Notes under the pieces: model-generated
The model's input: only the letters and a program-made list of their open reading frames with translations
Databases searched by the model: none
Told to the model about the DNA's origin: nothing
Shown: positions 34,783-47,927 of the stretch, one piece after another
Position numbering within the stretch: position 1 is the first letter of the stretch
How the letters are laid out: each line of letters begins with the position of its first letter
Source of the DNA: Planoprotostelium fungivorum
Lineage: Eukaryota > Evosea > Variosea > Cavosteliida > Cavosteliaceae
DNA: 64,000 nt
Direction of reading: 5' to 3'
NCBI GenBank assembly: GCA_003024175.1
Contig: MDYQ01000089.1
Coordinates: 32,468-96,467, forward strand
Translations under genes and position numbers: made by a program

Positions 34783-36600
34783 ATGGGTTTCAGCAGGGTC
34801 ATCATCTTATGTTACCTCTTCAGCCTAGCTCTCGGTCAGGCGGGCATCGATCGACCTGGAGGAGATCTGGCTGGCATGCCAGTGATGGTCACATCCGCCG
34901 ACGCCTGCAGAGCTCTCTGTGAATCAAGAGCATCGTGTCATTCCTGGGTTTTCGACTCGTGCTTAGACTCCCATTATGCTGACAAGATTGAGAATGGCAC
35001 CGACCATCCTCAAAGTGGGCTCACCTCTACAGACAGCGACACTGACATACATCAGATGACTATCCGGGTTCCCCCTTCACATTGTCCCAAGGAGGCTCTA
35101 CGGATGAATGCCAAGCCAAATGCACTGCCTCACCCGGTTGCAACGGTTGGGTAGTCAATTCTTGCGGAAACGAATGTTGGCTGAAGAGTAGTTATCCGAC
35201 CAATTCCAATCCCAATAGCTGTCGACGATCATCTCCTAACTTAGGTGCATTCTATTCTACGTCTTCATCTCACAGCTCAACTTGAACAGGAAATCGCTGT
35301 TGGTTGAAATCATCGATCCCCAACACCATGAACAACAGATGCAGAACCAGCGGCGTTGTCAAGATCAACAATGCAACCTCGTTCAGAAATCCCATCACGT
35401 GAGCTAACCCACGATCCTTCTTCTGATCTGTTCAGGAATGCAAAGGTAGCCGATCCTTGGATGATCAAAGTGGGAGACTGGTACTACCTGACAGCCACCA
35501 CGGGTGACAAATCATCCACCCTCCACCCTCATCTGAAACAGGTGGCGATGTCACCATTTGGAGGAGCAGAGACCTCTACAACTTTCATGATGCCGAGAGC
35601 AAGCGCATCTGGTGGCCGACGGGGGACTACTCCAACTTGGGAGGAATATGGGCACCCGAAATCCATCAAGTCAACGGTTTATTCTATGCCTATTTCGCAG
35701 CCGAAACTGTGGCGGGAAAAAACGATCATCACATCTTCGTCTCTCAGTCAAGATCATCGGACCCCTTTGGTGATTGGGATTTCAAGGGAAAGTTGAACAC
35801 CCCAGGTGAGGTGGAGGGTGTCTGTCATCATCTCATCTCGTGCAGATGACAATTGGGCCATCGATGCAACTCTTCTGAATCGAAACGGACAGTGAGTCGA
35901 TGGATGAGGTGGTGACTGATGAGACGTGCAGATTGTACCTCATCTGGTCGGGCTGGGACAACTGGAACGCACCCAGAACGCAAAACTTATACATTGGTGA
36001 TAAACTTGCGCATCACATTGAATGACATGAGACAGCTCGCATGTCGAGTCCAACGAAGATGTCTGGTGACCGCCTGCTCCTTCACTCACCTCAATACGTG
36101 AGATCATCTCTTCCTGCGTGCGGTAGACATGTCATCTGATCATCTCCCGCAGGATTGGTCGAGAGACGGTGACTTTGGGATCATGGAGGGTCCAGAGATC
36201 CTCGTTCACAACGGAAGGACTTTTCTCGTGTTCTCTGCCTCTTCCAGTTGGACCGATCGCTACTGTCTCGGTTTCATGGGCATTGAGATCGATGCAGATC
36301 CCATGAATCACGATGCGTGGTGGCGACACGATCAGCCCATCATGAAGACGGGCAACGGAGGTGAGTTCCGCTCCACTGCGTCAACGACTGAAGAGGACAG
36401 TGTATGGTCCGGGACACTGTTCATTCACGGTGGATCGGAGGAACAATCCGTGGATCATCTATCATGCGGACGATGTATCGGGAGCTGGATGGGCAGGAAG
36501 GACGATCCGAGCAGAGCCCTTCGGTTGGAACCCAGATGGCTCATGTGCATTACCCACACCACCGAGAAACACCAACCAGGACGTACCACTTCCTGCGTAA
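34783..36600 (+). CDS. Secreted GH43-type glycoside hydrolase with PAN/apple domains
   Basis: ATG at 34783 starts a signal peptide (MGFSRVIILCYLFSLALGQ). Two Cys-rich PAN/apple-like modules come first: ADACRALCESRASCHSWVF and TDECQAKCTASPGCNGWVV ... ECWLKSS, with a third partial NRCWLKSS repeat. The catalytic part begins VADPWMIKVGDWYYLTAT, with the characteristic Asp of GH43, then GGIWAPEIHQVNGLFYAYF, WAIDATLLNRNGQLYLIWSGW, and MEGPEILVHNGRTFLVFSAS, carrying the Glu of that family (EGP). The end is YGPGHCSFTVDRRNNPWIIY. Expected activity: arabinan/arabinofuranoside or xyloside hydrolysis outside the cell, fitting a grazer on plant or fungal material. About ten introns. Confidence 0.85.
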
Positions 36601-36778
36601 TAGATGAAGATAGATCAATTCTAAAGAGCAGACCATTCATATCATTTTATTTGAGAGCACATGATGAGTCCTCAGATTCGGAAAACAAAAATAATAGCTA
36701 AAAATAGGTGCGAAATTAGTCGAGAATTTATTGTTGATGCCTCATTTTTGAAGAAGGAAGGCATCAAAGAAGACCACC

Positions 36779-38818
36779 ATGAATGTTGTATTCGATGAGA
36801 TGGGTCGCCCCTTTATCATCCTCAGGGAGCAAGCACAGAAGCAGAGGATCACAGGATTAGATGCCCTCAAGGTATGATTAATTCATATGATCGTAGTAAA
36901 TTTAGACTCTCAGCAACATATTATGGCTGCTACATCAGTTGCCAGCACCATGAAGACTTCTCTCGGTCCACGAGGTAATTTGATCCGCCATCATATCGAA
37001 TCACGATAATGAAACCGAATAGGAATGGACAAAATCATGGTTTCACCAGACGGAGAGATCACCATCACCAACGATGGAGCTACCATTCTCGAGCAGATGA
37101 ACGTAGAAAATCACATTGCCAAGTTGATGGTCGAGCTCTCAAAGTCCCAGGTGAGCGTCCTTTACAGGAGAGATTTTGGTAGAATATAACATTTTTTTCC
37201 AGGATAGTGAGATTGGAGATGGAACTACTGGTGTCGTTGTTATGGCCGGAGCTCTGCTCGAGAGGGCCGAGGCTCTGTTGGACAAGGGAATTCACCCTTG
37301 TGAGTTTACAATCGTGCATTATGCCCTTCCATACTGAGCGAAAACAGTGAAGATTTCGGCTGGATATGATGCCGCTTGTGAAATCGCCGTCAAGCACATG
37401 GCCACCATGGCCGAACCACTCGAATGGTCCACCACCAACATCGAGCCCCTCGTCAAATCAGCCATGACTTCTCTGGGTTCCAAGATGTGAGACTCTCTTC
37501 TCTCCCTCTTCATGACTGATCTCATGTAGTGTGAACCGCCACCTCAGACACATCGCCGAGATCTGCGTGAAGGCCGTTCTCGCTGTCGCCGATCTGGAGA
37601 GAAAGGACGTCAACCTGGATCTCATCAAGGTCGAAGGAAAAGTGGGAGCCAACATGGAAGAGACGCAGTTGGTGCAAGGTATCGTCTTAGACAAGGAGAT
37701 GTCCCACCCTCAGATGGACAAGGAAGTCAAGGACGCCAGGATATGCATCCTCACTGCACCCTTCGAGCCACCCAAGCCCAAGACAAAACACAGTGCCAAC
37801 ATCACCAGCGTAGAGAGCTACACGAAACTCCAAGAGATGGAGCAGAAGTACTTCATCGACATGGTCGAGCTGGTGAGTCACACGAGAGAGAAGTACCTGA
37901 CACCGTCTCAGGTGAAGAAGAGTGGAACCAACCTCGTTCTATGCCAGTGGGGTTTCGATGATGAGGCCAACCACCTCCTCTTACAGAACAAACTGCCCGC
38001 CGTCCGATGGGTCGGAGGTGTGGAGATGGAGCTCATCGCCATCGCCACTGGAGGCAGAATCATCCCCAGATTCAGCGAGATCACCCCCGACAAGCTTGGA
38101 AAGGCTGGAATCGTCAGAGAGATCAGCTTTGGAACGACCAAGGACCGCATGTTGGTCATCGAGGGCTGCGAGAACTCCAAGGCCGTCACCATCTTTGTCC
38201 GTGGTGGTAACAAGATCCTCATCGAAGAGGTGAGAGGGAGAGAGAGTGAGAGGGGCTGATGGAGAGCAGGCGAAGCGAAGTATACACGATGCCCTCTGCG
38301 TGACCCGCAACCTCATCCGAAACAGCAAGATCATCTATGGAGGAGGTAGTGTTGAGATCGCCACTTCCCTCGAGATCAACAGACAGGCTGACCTCATCTC
38401 TACCGTAGAGCAGTATGCTGTCAGAGTGAGTCTCTCTTCTCTCTGCTTTCCCTCCTTCTAGCAGTTTTCTCTTCTTCCTCTTCTCTCTTCTAACAGTGTT
38501 CAGGCTTTTGCTGATGCTCTGGATGCCATCCCCATTGCCCTGGCTGAGAACTCTGGACTGCCCCCCATCGAGTCACTGGCTGAAGTCAAGTCCAGACAAC
38601 TGAAGGAGAACAACCCCAGACTGGGTATCGACTGCAACCACCACGGCCAGAACGGTGAAATGAACGATGCAGAAAGGAGGAGACTGAAGACGACAGACAT
38701 GAAGGTACAGAACGTGTACGACTCTCTGGTGCACAAGCAACAACAGTTTCTGCTGGCAACCCAAGTGGTCAAGATGATTCTAAAGATCGACGATGTGATC
38801 TCCTCTGGAGAGTTCTAA
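36779..38818 (+). CDS. CCT5: T-complex protein 1 subunit epsilon (CCT5)
   Basis: ATG at 36779 ([18 protein letters not shown]). Group II chaperonin signatures are complete: [51 protein letters not shown], and later [28 protein letters not shown] and [15 protein letters not shown]. Epsilon identity rests on the N-terminus and on [22 protein letters not shown]5 is one of eight paralogues in the TRiC ring that folds actin and tubulin in the cytosol. Several short introns; the last, at about 38425-38503, is pyrimidine-rich. Length is normal. Confidence 0.96.
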
Positions 38819-38951
38819 TAGATCGAATCACCTTTGTCTCAACCTTCTCTCTCTCTTTTCTTCACCATCTGTGCACATGAAAGTCTGTAAAGTTGTCTTA
38901 TTCAATTACCACATTTAAATATTCTCTCCTACAGATACAACCTCTACATCT

Positions 38952-41900
38952 TTATTGATCGTGCGACATGCTCCTCACACTCCTCATAGTCCCCATCACA
39001 CTCGCTGGAGAGTAGAAGATCTCATCGTTCATCGATTGCAGATTCAATGCGTTCACTCTCGTGCTCAAAGGTCCACTCATCACCGAACAAGAATCGTCAA
39101 AGTCCGAGCGAGTCTGTCTCCCTCAGTCACAGTCTTATCTCCCTCTCACCTCTGAATCATCATCCACTTGAGTCCCTCTCACGCTGCTGTTGTTATCATC
39201 CATGTCATCTTGCGTGTTCCCGCTCGCCGAACGAATGATCATCTTGTCCTTCTGCTGTTGGATCTCCCGACTGAACCGATCCATCCTCTCGTCGATGGTC
39301 TCTTTCTTGTCCATGGGGCTGGTGGAACGCAGGGCATCGATGAGTGGGATCATACTGTCCGTGGACTCGAACATCTCCGTTCGACTCAGCGGAGCGGCTG
39401 CCACGGTGCTCTGTATTGCGCTGTTCTGTGATCCGCTGTGGTGCAAGCTGCGATCACCGAGGAGGGAGTTGTTGATGGACTCGGCATAGTTTCTCTGTCA
39501 AGTGTGAGGATGAAATGTGCACATAGATGAAAGTTTAGATAATGATATCCGTGGAATGAAGGAATGTACCAGAGTGCCGAATCGCTCTTTTGGGTAAGAC
39601 ATGGAGGGAAGACTGGCCAAGTATTCGGGCACTACCGCCAGTGGAACAGTTTGCTGCGGTGTCATGATCACATCATCCTCTTTTCTCATTCCTTTGAAGC
39701 TGAATCCCTGGACACATGTTAGACGTAGTGAAGAGTAAAATGTTACCTTTTTGATGACAGTATGGAGTGTGAGCATCATTTGAATGAGACCATGGCTGGG
39801 AGATCTCTCTAGATCAGCAGAAGGGTATTCAATGTGATTGATGATCTTATTTAACTGGCAGCGTTTAGAGAAGATAGAAAGATGAGAAGACAAGGAGACA
39901 TAAAGAAGAGAGAAGAGAGATATCCACCTTAAGGCCAGAACAGATGGTCTGCCATCCAGTGAGAGTGATTTGATTATTGTCACAATCCAAATAATTGAGG
40001 AAACAGTTGAATCGCAGACAATGGGATATCGCCTCCGCCCCAAAGTCTCCCAATTTGTTGTGAGTGATGCTATGATAGTTCAGACATCCATTACAGCTTA
40101 TAAAAGAAGCAAAAGATGAAGGATGAACACCTGAGGGAAGTGAGGGAGTGATTCGATGTTTCCAAGACACGTAAGACAGGGATGATGTTGTGCCTCATGT
40201 AACCACCGTTGAGAGATAGTGTTCTCAAGGAAGCCGTATTGCTGAGCATGACGCACAGAGAATTAGCGACGACTTCCGTGGGTGGCCTCTGAAAGACATT
40301 GTCCAGGTACAGACTGGTCACCCTTCCGTTCATCACGCTCGATATCAGACTCACAAACTGCTTCTCCCGAAAGTGGATCTGTGACAGATCTAACGACTGC
40401 ATCCGTCAGCCCTCCTCTACCCTCTCTTCTCACCGTGATGACCGATGCTTTGCTCAGAGTCATAGATAGATCGATGGCATCCACCGATTGATTTCCCGCC
40501 AAGAGAATCTCCAACGCATTCGTTCTCTTCGTTGAGGCATGGAGGATGTTGGCCACAGCCTGAGCTCCCACCCCTGAAGAGCTGATGTTCAACTTTTGCA
40601 GTGACGGCCCTCCCTCCACCAGAAATGTTAAGCTCGCCTCGGCCCCGGCATGGTCCATCCTATCTCTCGTCAACCACTCATTTACAGATGCGTCTGATTC
40701 TATCATGGGTTCTATCATACCTCGTACCGGAGAGGTCCAAGTCTCTGAGATTGGGGATGTAGCGGAATGCTTCCTTCCATTCGTTGGATAATCCCGTAGT
40801 GAATCCCGTATTTGATAGTGCTATCCTCTTCAAGCTATATCTCTCAGCTTATGTTGGAAGCAATGAATGGAAGTGATATGAAAGTGTGATGAGAGTGGAT
40901 GAGAATGAAATGAGGGGATGAGATACCTGGAGTGTTCGTTCATGAGTCCGATCCACCGCTCGAAATTAGATGAAGAGACCTCATCGAAACGATTATTTGA
41001 TAAGTCGATAGACTCCAGCGTGAGAGATAATCCCCAATTGTTCTCCATTCCCAACAGGAATTCAGAGATACCTTCTCATGTCAATCGTATAAATGAACGT
41101 CATAGTAGAATGAATGAGGCAATAAAGAATGAATGATGAGAACAGATGAGAATAGATGATACCTCTGGGAGTGAGACCCGTGTTGTTGACGTTGATGGAA
41201 CTCATTCCCTTTGTGAATTTAGACAAGGCAGAAGCCAGTTGTGCGATACCCCTGTCCCCTATCTTTGGATTCTGAGATAGATCGATGACGGAGAGACAGT
41301 GCGATCGATTGACTTCCAGTCCTGCACACAGACTGATGACAGATGAAGTGTCAGCATTGATGTTAGACAGGATGAGCTTGGTCAGACAACAATTCCAAGA
41401 GAGTGTGTCACCCAGCAACCCACAGATCTCTCGTCTCTGTTCGATTCAGACTCCATCACGGCCATTCGTGAAGTGTGAACTCACGGAACAGTCTCGTAAG
41501 ATGACCGATTTGAAGAAGTTATCGTGACGAAGTGCGTGCATGATGGGTGTGAAGTTGATCGACAGCTCTGAATCGGGATTGGCCCCGGGGCAATCGGTCA
41601 GGTCTAGATCGAATGTACTGGGTAGTGATACCTGTCACGATCAGTTGGGTCACCTCTGAATGTCTCACTAGATTCTCCAAGTAGTAACAGAAGAGAGTGG
41701 AGGGTGGTTGGATCTGAAGTGCATTGCACTGTGCCTTGTACGTGTCGATGAAGGCTTCGATGGGGGATAATACTTTGTACGGTGAAAGAGGCAACATCCT
41801 GACTCGATCACCTTCCATGATGTGAAGAGGAGCGACTCACATGTCGTCTGATAGACCCAATTTGAGATTTAGACTGTTGGGAAAGTTGTATGTGATCTCT

Positions 41901-42327
41901 CTCTGTGCCTCTCTCATTCGTTTCACAAATTCCTTCTTTCCGTCAGATGCTACGATCCATTCTACGTCGTTCTTCTCCTTTCTGTTGGTCGAACGAAAAC
42001 GGATCATCATCTGATCACGTGTGAGAGTCTTCTCTTAGTTCGTTCTCACTTGATCGTTGGGATGAATGGATATCTCGGATAGATCCAGCAGGTGACATTC
42101 GTGCAGCTGACTGGATCAGATGTGCACTGTACGGTGACTCTACCTTCTTCGGCAATCTTCCTCTCTTCGATGTGTCGAATACGGCCACACGATACCGGCT
42201 TAATGCGAGTACACAATCGATCATCTTCTTCTTGGACCTGACCTCCCATCATCGATCCATTCAACGTCTCGTCCTCACTTTTGGAATTGAGCAGAGGTCT
42301 TGTGTAAGATCCGATCCTCCCCGCCAT
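38952..42327 (-). CDS. CARMIL-like leucine-rich repeat actin regulator
   Basis: ATG at 42327 (MAGRIGSYTRPLL). An N-terminal PH-like region ends in the helix EFVKRMREAQREITYNFPNS. A long array of ribonuclease-inhibitor type LRRs follows from about 41450 to 39900: CLSVIDLSQNPKIGDRGIAQ, KGMSSINVNNTGLTPRG, ITHNKLGDFGAEAISHCLRF and NYLDCDNNQITLTGWQTICS. The phrase pattern (LaGNP..DRG..., T.LSPKG, D.NNIT..G) matches CARMIL/LRRC16. The C-terminus is Ser-rich with a helix MDRFSREIQQQKDKM and a last exon ending MSHDQ. CARMILs bind capping protein and myosin I at the leading edge. More than ten introns. The distinctive capping-protein interaction motif was not located. Confidence 0.72.
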
Positions 42328-42610
42328 TTTTCGAAAGCCAGATCTCGTTTAAGTATTCGTCTTCATTATAAAGCTCTACGGAAGGATCAGTTTCCACCTT
42401 CGCAGACTTCGCAGTCCAAGATGCCACACGCGAGAGAAGGCAAAAACTCACTCTCATCGATATATAACGAGGATGTCCTCTTTAACATGTCGAGATACGC
42501 CTACAGCCACAGTGGATGCGTTGGCTCTAGATGCCTGACTGTTTGCAGGTCATGCAATTTTGTGACAGATTACAACCCAGATTTATTCTTTTTGTCGTAA
42601 CGGCTTCCAA

Positions 42611-44516
42611 TCAGTGGTGCTTCTTTGCCTTCTGCACGTTGAGGAACCTTTTCATGTACTCGTACGTCGTCAGAGATATCGAATGGGCGGGAACCGATTT
42701 GATGAAGCTGACTCCCATTCCTCGGTAGAACGATTTCATTCCTAGCCTCTTTAGCATCCTCGTGGATTTCTTCGCTCACCTTCTTTGTGGTACAATTTGA
42801 TGAAACAATCTGCAGTTCCCTTGTAGAGGATGGGTCTTCCTGGTGTTCCTTGTGTCGCCAGTCTGGCCATGACCACATGGAGTGGATAGCATATCACCTA
42901 CCTCATTCACTCCCTTCCCTCTCACCCTCTCACCTGTCCAATCACCGAGGCCGATCCACTACAAGCGGCCAGTGTTCCTGCTCCCGGCTCGGGTCCAGAG
43001 ATCCCCCTCTTGACCACCTCTGTCCTCTGTCATTCTCTCTTCACTCTACTACACCTTCACCTTCTTTCAGTAGTTCGTAGAGGGTGAGATTAATTCCATT
43101 GTGTGGGACTGTATTCAAGAGACACGGTACGAGACCTCTGTAGAAGGGGCGGACCTTGCCTTCTGTGGCAGAGATCTTTGTCACGGCGTCCACGATTCCA
43201 TTGTACGTTCCTGTGGGTGTGACGGCTAACCTCAACTGCAAGGATGAGTCATGCTCTGTGGTAACCATCTCACCTTGATGACTTCTAATGGGAACACTAA
43301 AGTGTGACAGACAGCTCCCGCCGTACCTGCGATAGGATGAGAGGTGGTTCGACGATGGAACGGATGTCTGTGTCACCTCCAGCAACGAATCTCTGCCAAG
43401 GCTTCACGGCAGCATCGTCCTCTGAGAAGACAGCCTTCAATTTGTCGTAGACAGTCATCTTCAATGCCATCTCGGGGGCGATCTTCAAAACGGCCGCTCC
43501 GTTCCCCCTGAAGAAACCCTTCCATCCTGATTCCTACTCACATCAACCATCCACCGTCTACACCAGACTAGATCACCTGGTAGATACTCTTCAGATAGGC
43601 GATGGGTGGTGGTGGCTTCTTTCCATCTACACTGTGGTGCACCTGACATGGTTCACCTCTTCTCTCGTCTATCTCCTCTCACCTGGTACAACACTTTCAG
43701 ACGCTCCAGTGGAGCCGTCAAGGTCTTCGATACGGTTCCAGCAAGTCCACCAGCGAGCATGAGCTGGATGAGTTCAATGAGAGAAGAGGTTCAAAGATTA
43801 CAACGAGGAGAAATCTCACCTTTCCTGTATCAACCCAGGATTTGAATGGATCTTGTGGTACAATCATTTCATCTACAAATAAGAGGGAAGCGTTGGCCCA
43901 GTACCGAACGAGGGCTTGTTGATTGGCCTCAGGGATGAACATCAAGAATTCCTGTGAGATGAGTTTGATGTCTTTGTACAGCATGATTCACCCTCCATTC
44001 ATCGTAGTCGATATCAGAGGTGTGGTTCTTGTCCATTCGACGCATGAGACGGTTGACATCCTCGGGTGCTGCTGGAAGGCCAGCCTGCTATATTCAGTAT
44101 ACGAATCGAACCGTTCAGACAGACCTTTTGAAGAGATGTTTGAATCTCCGACCACTCGATGGTTCCATTGTGGTTGGTATCTGTGTTCCATTCAGTCAGA
44201 CACGAAACATGTTACTGTATGCATTACCGATCTCATCGAAAGCAGCCTTCAGTTCTGCTGACCTCTTCTCGCAGAAGCTCTCAAACTCGGGGAGGGTGAT
44301 TCCTTTCTTCTCATGGAGTCCTAACGATTGGAATAGGTTGGTCAGTGAGGATTCATCCACAGGTAAACCCAGTTTGTTGAGGCCGGTCTTCAATTCTTTT
44401 CTCGTCAGCAGACCATTGTGGTCCGAATCCAGGGATTTGTAAATCGACTCGATGGAACGAAAGGATGCTTCTGTCTTCTTCATGCTGTCCGTTGGGTGTC
44501 CGACGCAGGTGTGCAT
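42611..44516 (-). CDS. Calcium-dependent mitochondrial carrier (SCaMC/ATP-Mg-Pi type)
   Basis: ATG at 44516 (MHTCVGHPTDSMKK). The N-terminal half has EF-hands: SLDSDHNGLLTRKELKTGL (complete loop), GITLPEFESFCEKR, a DTNHNGTIEWSEIQ-type loop near 44180, and DKNHTSDIDYDEW near 44010. The C-terminal half is a mitochondrial carrier with three repeats: AGGLAGTVSKT-like at ~43745, VVRGNGAAVLKIAPEMALKM, and KTRLAVTPTGTYNGIVDAV ... VRPFYRGLVPCLLNTVPHNG, ending FIKSVPAHSISLTTYEYMKR. The family exchanges ATP-Mg for phosphate across the inner membrane and is activated by cytosolic Ca2+. Many short introns. Four EF-hands agree with SLC25A23/24/25. Confidence 0.88.
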
Positions 44517-44624
44517 ACCGCACACGAATGCGACACGTGTTGTAGACGGTAAGGGCTTTTAAATTTCAAATACCAACACGACAAAGGTAACATACGAGGC
44601 TATCTATTGAACATTATCTCAGGC

Positions 44625-47600
44625 TTAAGCGTCCTTGGACCACAGCTTCTTCGCATTGATCTGTCTGGTCTGTGAGATCACTTCAGAGGTGTGATCCGCG
44701 TTGACCCTGTTCTTCTTCCTCTCCTGCTTCGACATGGGTGCACTCTCAGACGTCTATCGAGGTGAGATGACATCCTTCTGCTGTGACTCACTCTCTCTGT
44801 CCTCAATACATCATCTAGTTGGTTGACGGCCTCACTCCATGCACTGATCTCCTTCATCTTCTTGCTGTCCGAGGCAAAGTTCCTGAGGAGCATCCTCTGT
44901 GCCACTCTCGTCTCCATCTGCGCCTGCTCGTAGGCTCCCGCCTTGGCCAGATCACCCGCTCTCTGCACGGCGTAATGTCCGATGACCTGATGATCGGCAC
45001 TCCTCTCTGCCGCATTCCTGTCGTTCGTCGCCTGAATCCTCTCGGAGACCACTCGGAGGACTTTCATTCCATTCAATTTGGTGTAGAGCAGTTGCACTGT
45101 CTCTTTCAGTCTCTTCTGACGTTCCTTCTCACCTTGGAAGGGGATCTCCTTCACACCGGAGAAGTCAAAGACGTCTTTCGGTCGGAAGCCATAGGAGAAG
45201 GTACACTCGGTGTCTTGTGTGATGTTTCCAATGTCTCTCACCAAGAAACTTCGATCGTCATCTTCCGTCATGGCCTTGAACGTGAGACCCTTTCAGAGTC
45301 AGAGGAGACAAGGGAGGAAGGATCACCTTGTGAAGAACGATGGAAGCCATTGCTCCTGTGGCCAAGATGGGATTCATCATGATGGAGCCAAAGTTCTTCG
45401 AGATGCGAAGGGGATCGACTCTCTCGAGTGAGCCACCGGTCTGCTCGCTGACGATGGAGAGAGTCTCCAGAGAGCACTCTGTTCCCAAGAGAGATACGAT
45501 GGACACCGTCACTCCCTTCAGCTTGGCTTGTTCGGCCAACTCAGTGTAGTACGGTGTGTACTCGGCCGACTTTCCTTCCAGACTTCCCAAACCTGATAGG
45601 ATCAGTTCATCGCACACGTTCACATGAGTTACCGTGATTGGCCAGTCCATCGGTACACATGATGACCTTGCTGGCAGGACGTGCTCCCGCGATGGCAATG
45701 GACAGAAGCATGGCTGGTCCCAACGCGGTCGGGCCTGCATTCCATCAATGAAATGTACGTAGCAATGGACTCACCCTTCTCTTCGAGAGACCACAGTCTG
45801 GACTTGAGGTCCTTCTCTGCTTGGGACACTGGTTTCTGCACGGCGAATTGTTCTCCGATCTGCTTCAACTCTTGAAAGTTTTCGAGTTTGTCTCCAGCCA
45901 CGACGACTGGATCCTGCCCTCCATCACCGTACAAAGTCACCTGTACAGGTCATGCATTGGAATGACTCTCTCTTTACCTCATCACTGAACGTGACCAGTC
46001 CAATTCGGCTGTTGGGTTTGTCTCTGACGGAGGCTTCGATGTGCTGCTCGATGGCAACCTGGAGACACTGCAATCTAGACACGTAATTGATCTCCCTCCT
46101 CTCGTTCGGGAGGTACTGCTGTCCCTCTCCCTCTAGTCCAGATGGTTTCGGTGGGGGCACTGATCTCATTCAGAGTGGCAGAGTGGTACAACTTACCCTT
46201 CATCTTGATGTTCTTGTCCACTTCCATGGTGACACACATGGATCCAGAGATGTCAATGCAGAAGATGACGTTCGATGTCTCCTCGGCTGAGCCATCTGCA
46301 GAGGCAGGAGCGGGCTCTACAATGTACTCCACCACGTTCGTGTGAGCTCTCTCCTCGGGGTCCATGTCCACACGAGTGTACACACTGCAGAACTCACAAG
46401 CCCTGTCATCTGCATTAGATATCCTACTTGTGGAACCATATGGATGATAGATATTGAATCAGGAAGAAGAGTCACCAGTAAGGAAGGGGCTCATCTCCAT
46501 CTTCAGGTAGATCGGGGACATCTCCCTTGATGAGATCCATCACGAGAGACGGTGCCTTTGTCGTACATCCCAGATCTGATTCTCCATTGAATGAATGTCT
46601 GAAGAGGATGCATCACCTTTGTTGATCTTCTTGGCCTTCTGTGGCTCTTCTGAAGTGATCTTGGACCGTGAGTTGAGTACGGCCGAGCATCCTCTGCAGT
46701 AGATGGGATCTCCGGTGGCAATCTCTCCCTCACAGGCCACAGAGGACATGTCCAGACGGAAGACATTCACATCTGCCTTCTGGTACACCTTCTTTCCCTT
46801 CCCTCCCTTCTCTTCCTCCACTCCCTTCTTCTTGTCTGTTCTCCTACTCAGTGGAGATAGTGTGATGCACGTACCCTTCTTGGATGATGGAGCGGATGGA
46901 ACGGGTGCATCGACGATGCATGTGTTGAGCTCTTCGTCATCAAAGACTTCGACCTCGTCGGCTCTGAGGGTGGGGGGTGGAAATGGATTCTTCTTCTTTC
47001 CTCCAAAGATGGAAGAGAAGAACCCGCTCGATCTCTCTTTTTCTTTCGCTGCGGCAGGTGCCATTAACACGGGCGGAGATTCTTCAGAGGGGACTCTCAT
47101 TCTGTCTCACGTCAATCTCTATCCATCTCATGTTCGTTGCAGACGGTGGATGCTGATGATGTGATTCGAGATCACCTCTCCATGATCCTGCGGCACAGAT
47201 CGAAGAAGGCCTCTTCTACATTGAGAGTGTCAGCGGCACTGACAGAGAAGTGGGAGACACCAAGGGACTCCGCCAGGTCCTTTGCTTCAGATTCATCGAC
47301 GACTCTGCGATTTACGAGGTCTGCTTTGTTTCCCAAGATCGATCGGGTTACATTCTCGCAGGCATATCTGTTCATCCATTACATCTTCTCCGTTCGAAAT
47401 ACGATGACCTGTCGATCTCGGACATCCACTGCTTGACGTTCTGGAAGCTGGATTGGTCTGTGACGTCGTAGACGCACATGATACCGTGTGCCCCTCTGTA
47501 GTAAGAGGAGGTGATCGTTCGGAATCGCTCTTGACCCGTCGTATCCCACACTTGGAGTTTCACCACCTAGAGAGGATCAGCCGTGCAATTGAGCTCCCTC

Positions 47601-47927
47601 GCACCTTTCCATCGATCTCCACCGTTCTGATTTTGAAGTCAACTCCGATCGTAGAGATGTAGCTCTCAGCGAAATATGTGTTATCCTGTAAAGATTACGA
47701 ATTTCATCGGATACAGTGTATTGTGGGGTTTCACTCACCACAAAGCGAAGTAACAGGCAAGACTTACCGACTCCCGAATCACCGATCACTAGGATCTTGA
47801 AGAGGTAGTCACTAAGCGTACGTTAGCTTGGAATGGATGGCAGATCTTACTAATCGCGGTTGATCTGAGAAGCCAAAGGAGGACCACCCTGGGTATTGTA
47901 TGAAAACTTGGAACCGAAGGAGAACAT
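44625..47927 (-). CDS. Rab GTPase fused to zinc-finger/vWFA protein
   Basis: ATG at 47927 ([15 protein letters not shown]). A complete Rab1/Rab8-like GTPase comes first: [74 protein letters not shown], ending DLCRRIMER. Unspliced it would stop there with no prenylation Cys. A 74-nt GT-AG intron (47102-47175) restores frame into an acidic linker, a CRGC ... WACEFC zinc finger, and a vWFA domain with the MIDAS sequence [12 protein letters not shown] helical C-terminus ends KLWSKDA. The second part resembles the vWFA portion of cpRAS proteins of Dictyostelium and relatives, where a circularly permuted Ras domain occupies the N-terminus. Two separate genes remain possible but only about 70 nt would separate them. 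Confidence 0.75.

Noticed and set aside
42172-42600. 142-codon rightward ORF opposite the CARMIL-like start
   Set aside because: It overlaps the coding first exon of CARMIL in antisense and has no domain.
47172-47927. Rab as a separate short gene ending at 47172
   Set aside because: It would lack the C-terminal cysteines and the tail of normal Rabs, and there is no room for a 3' end and new promoter before the next frame; the fusion model explains the sequence better, although not proven.
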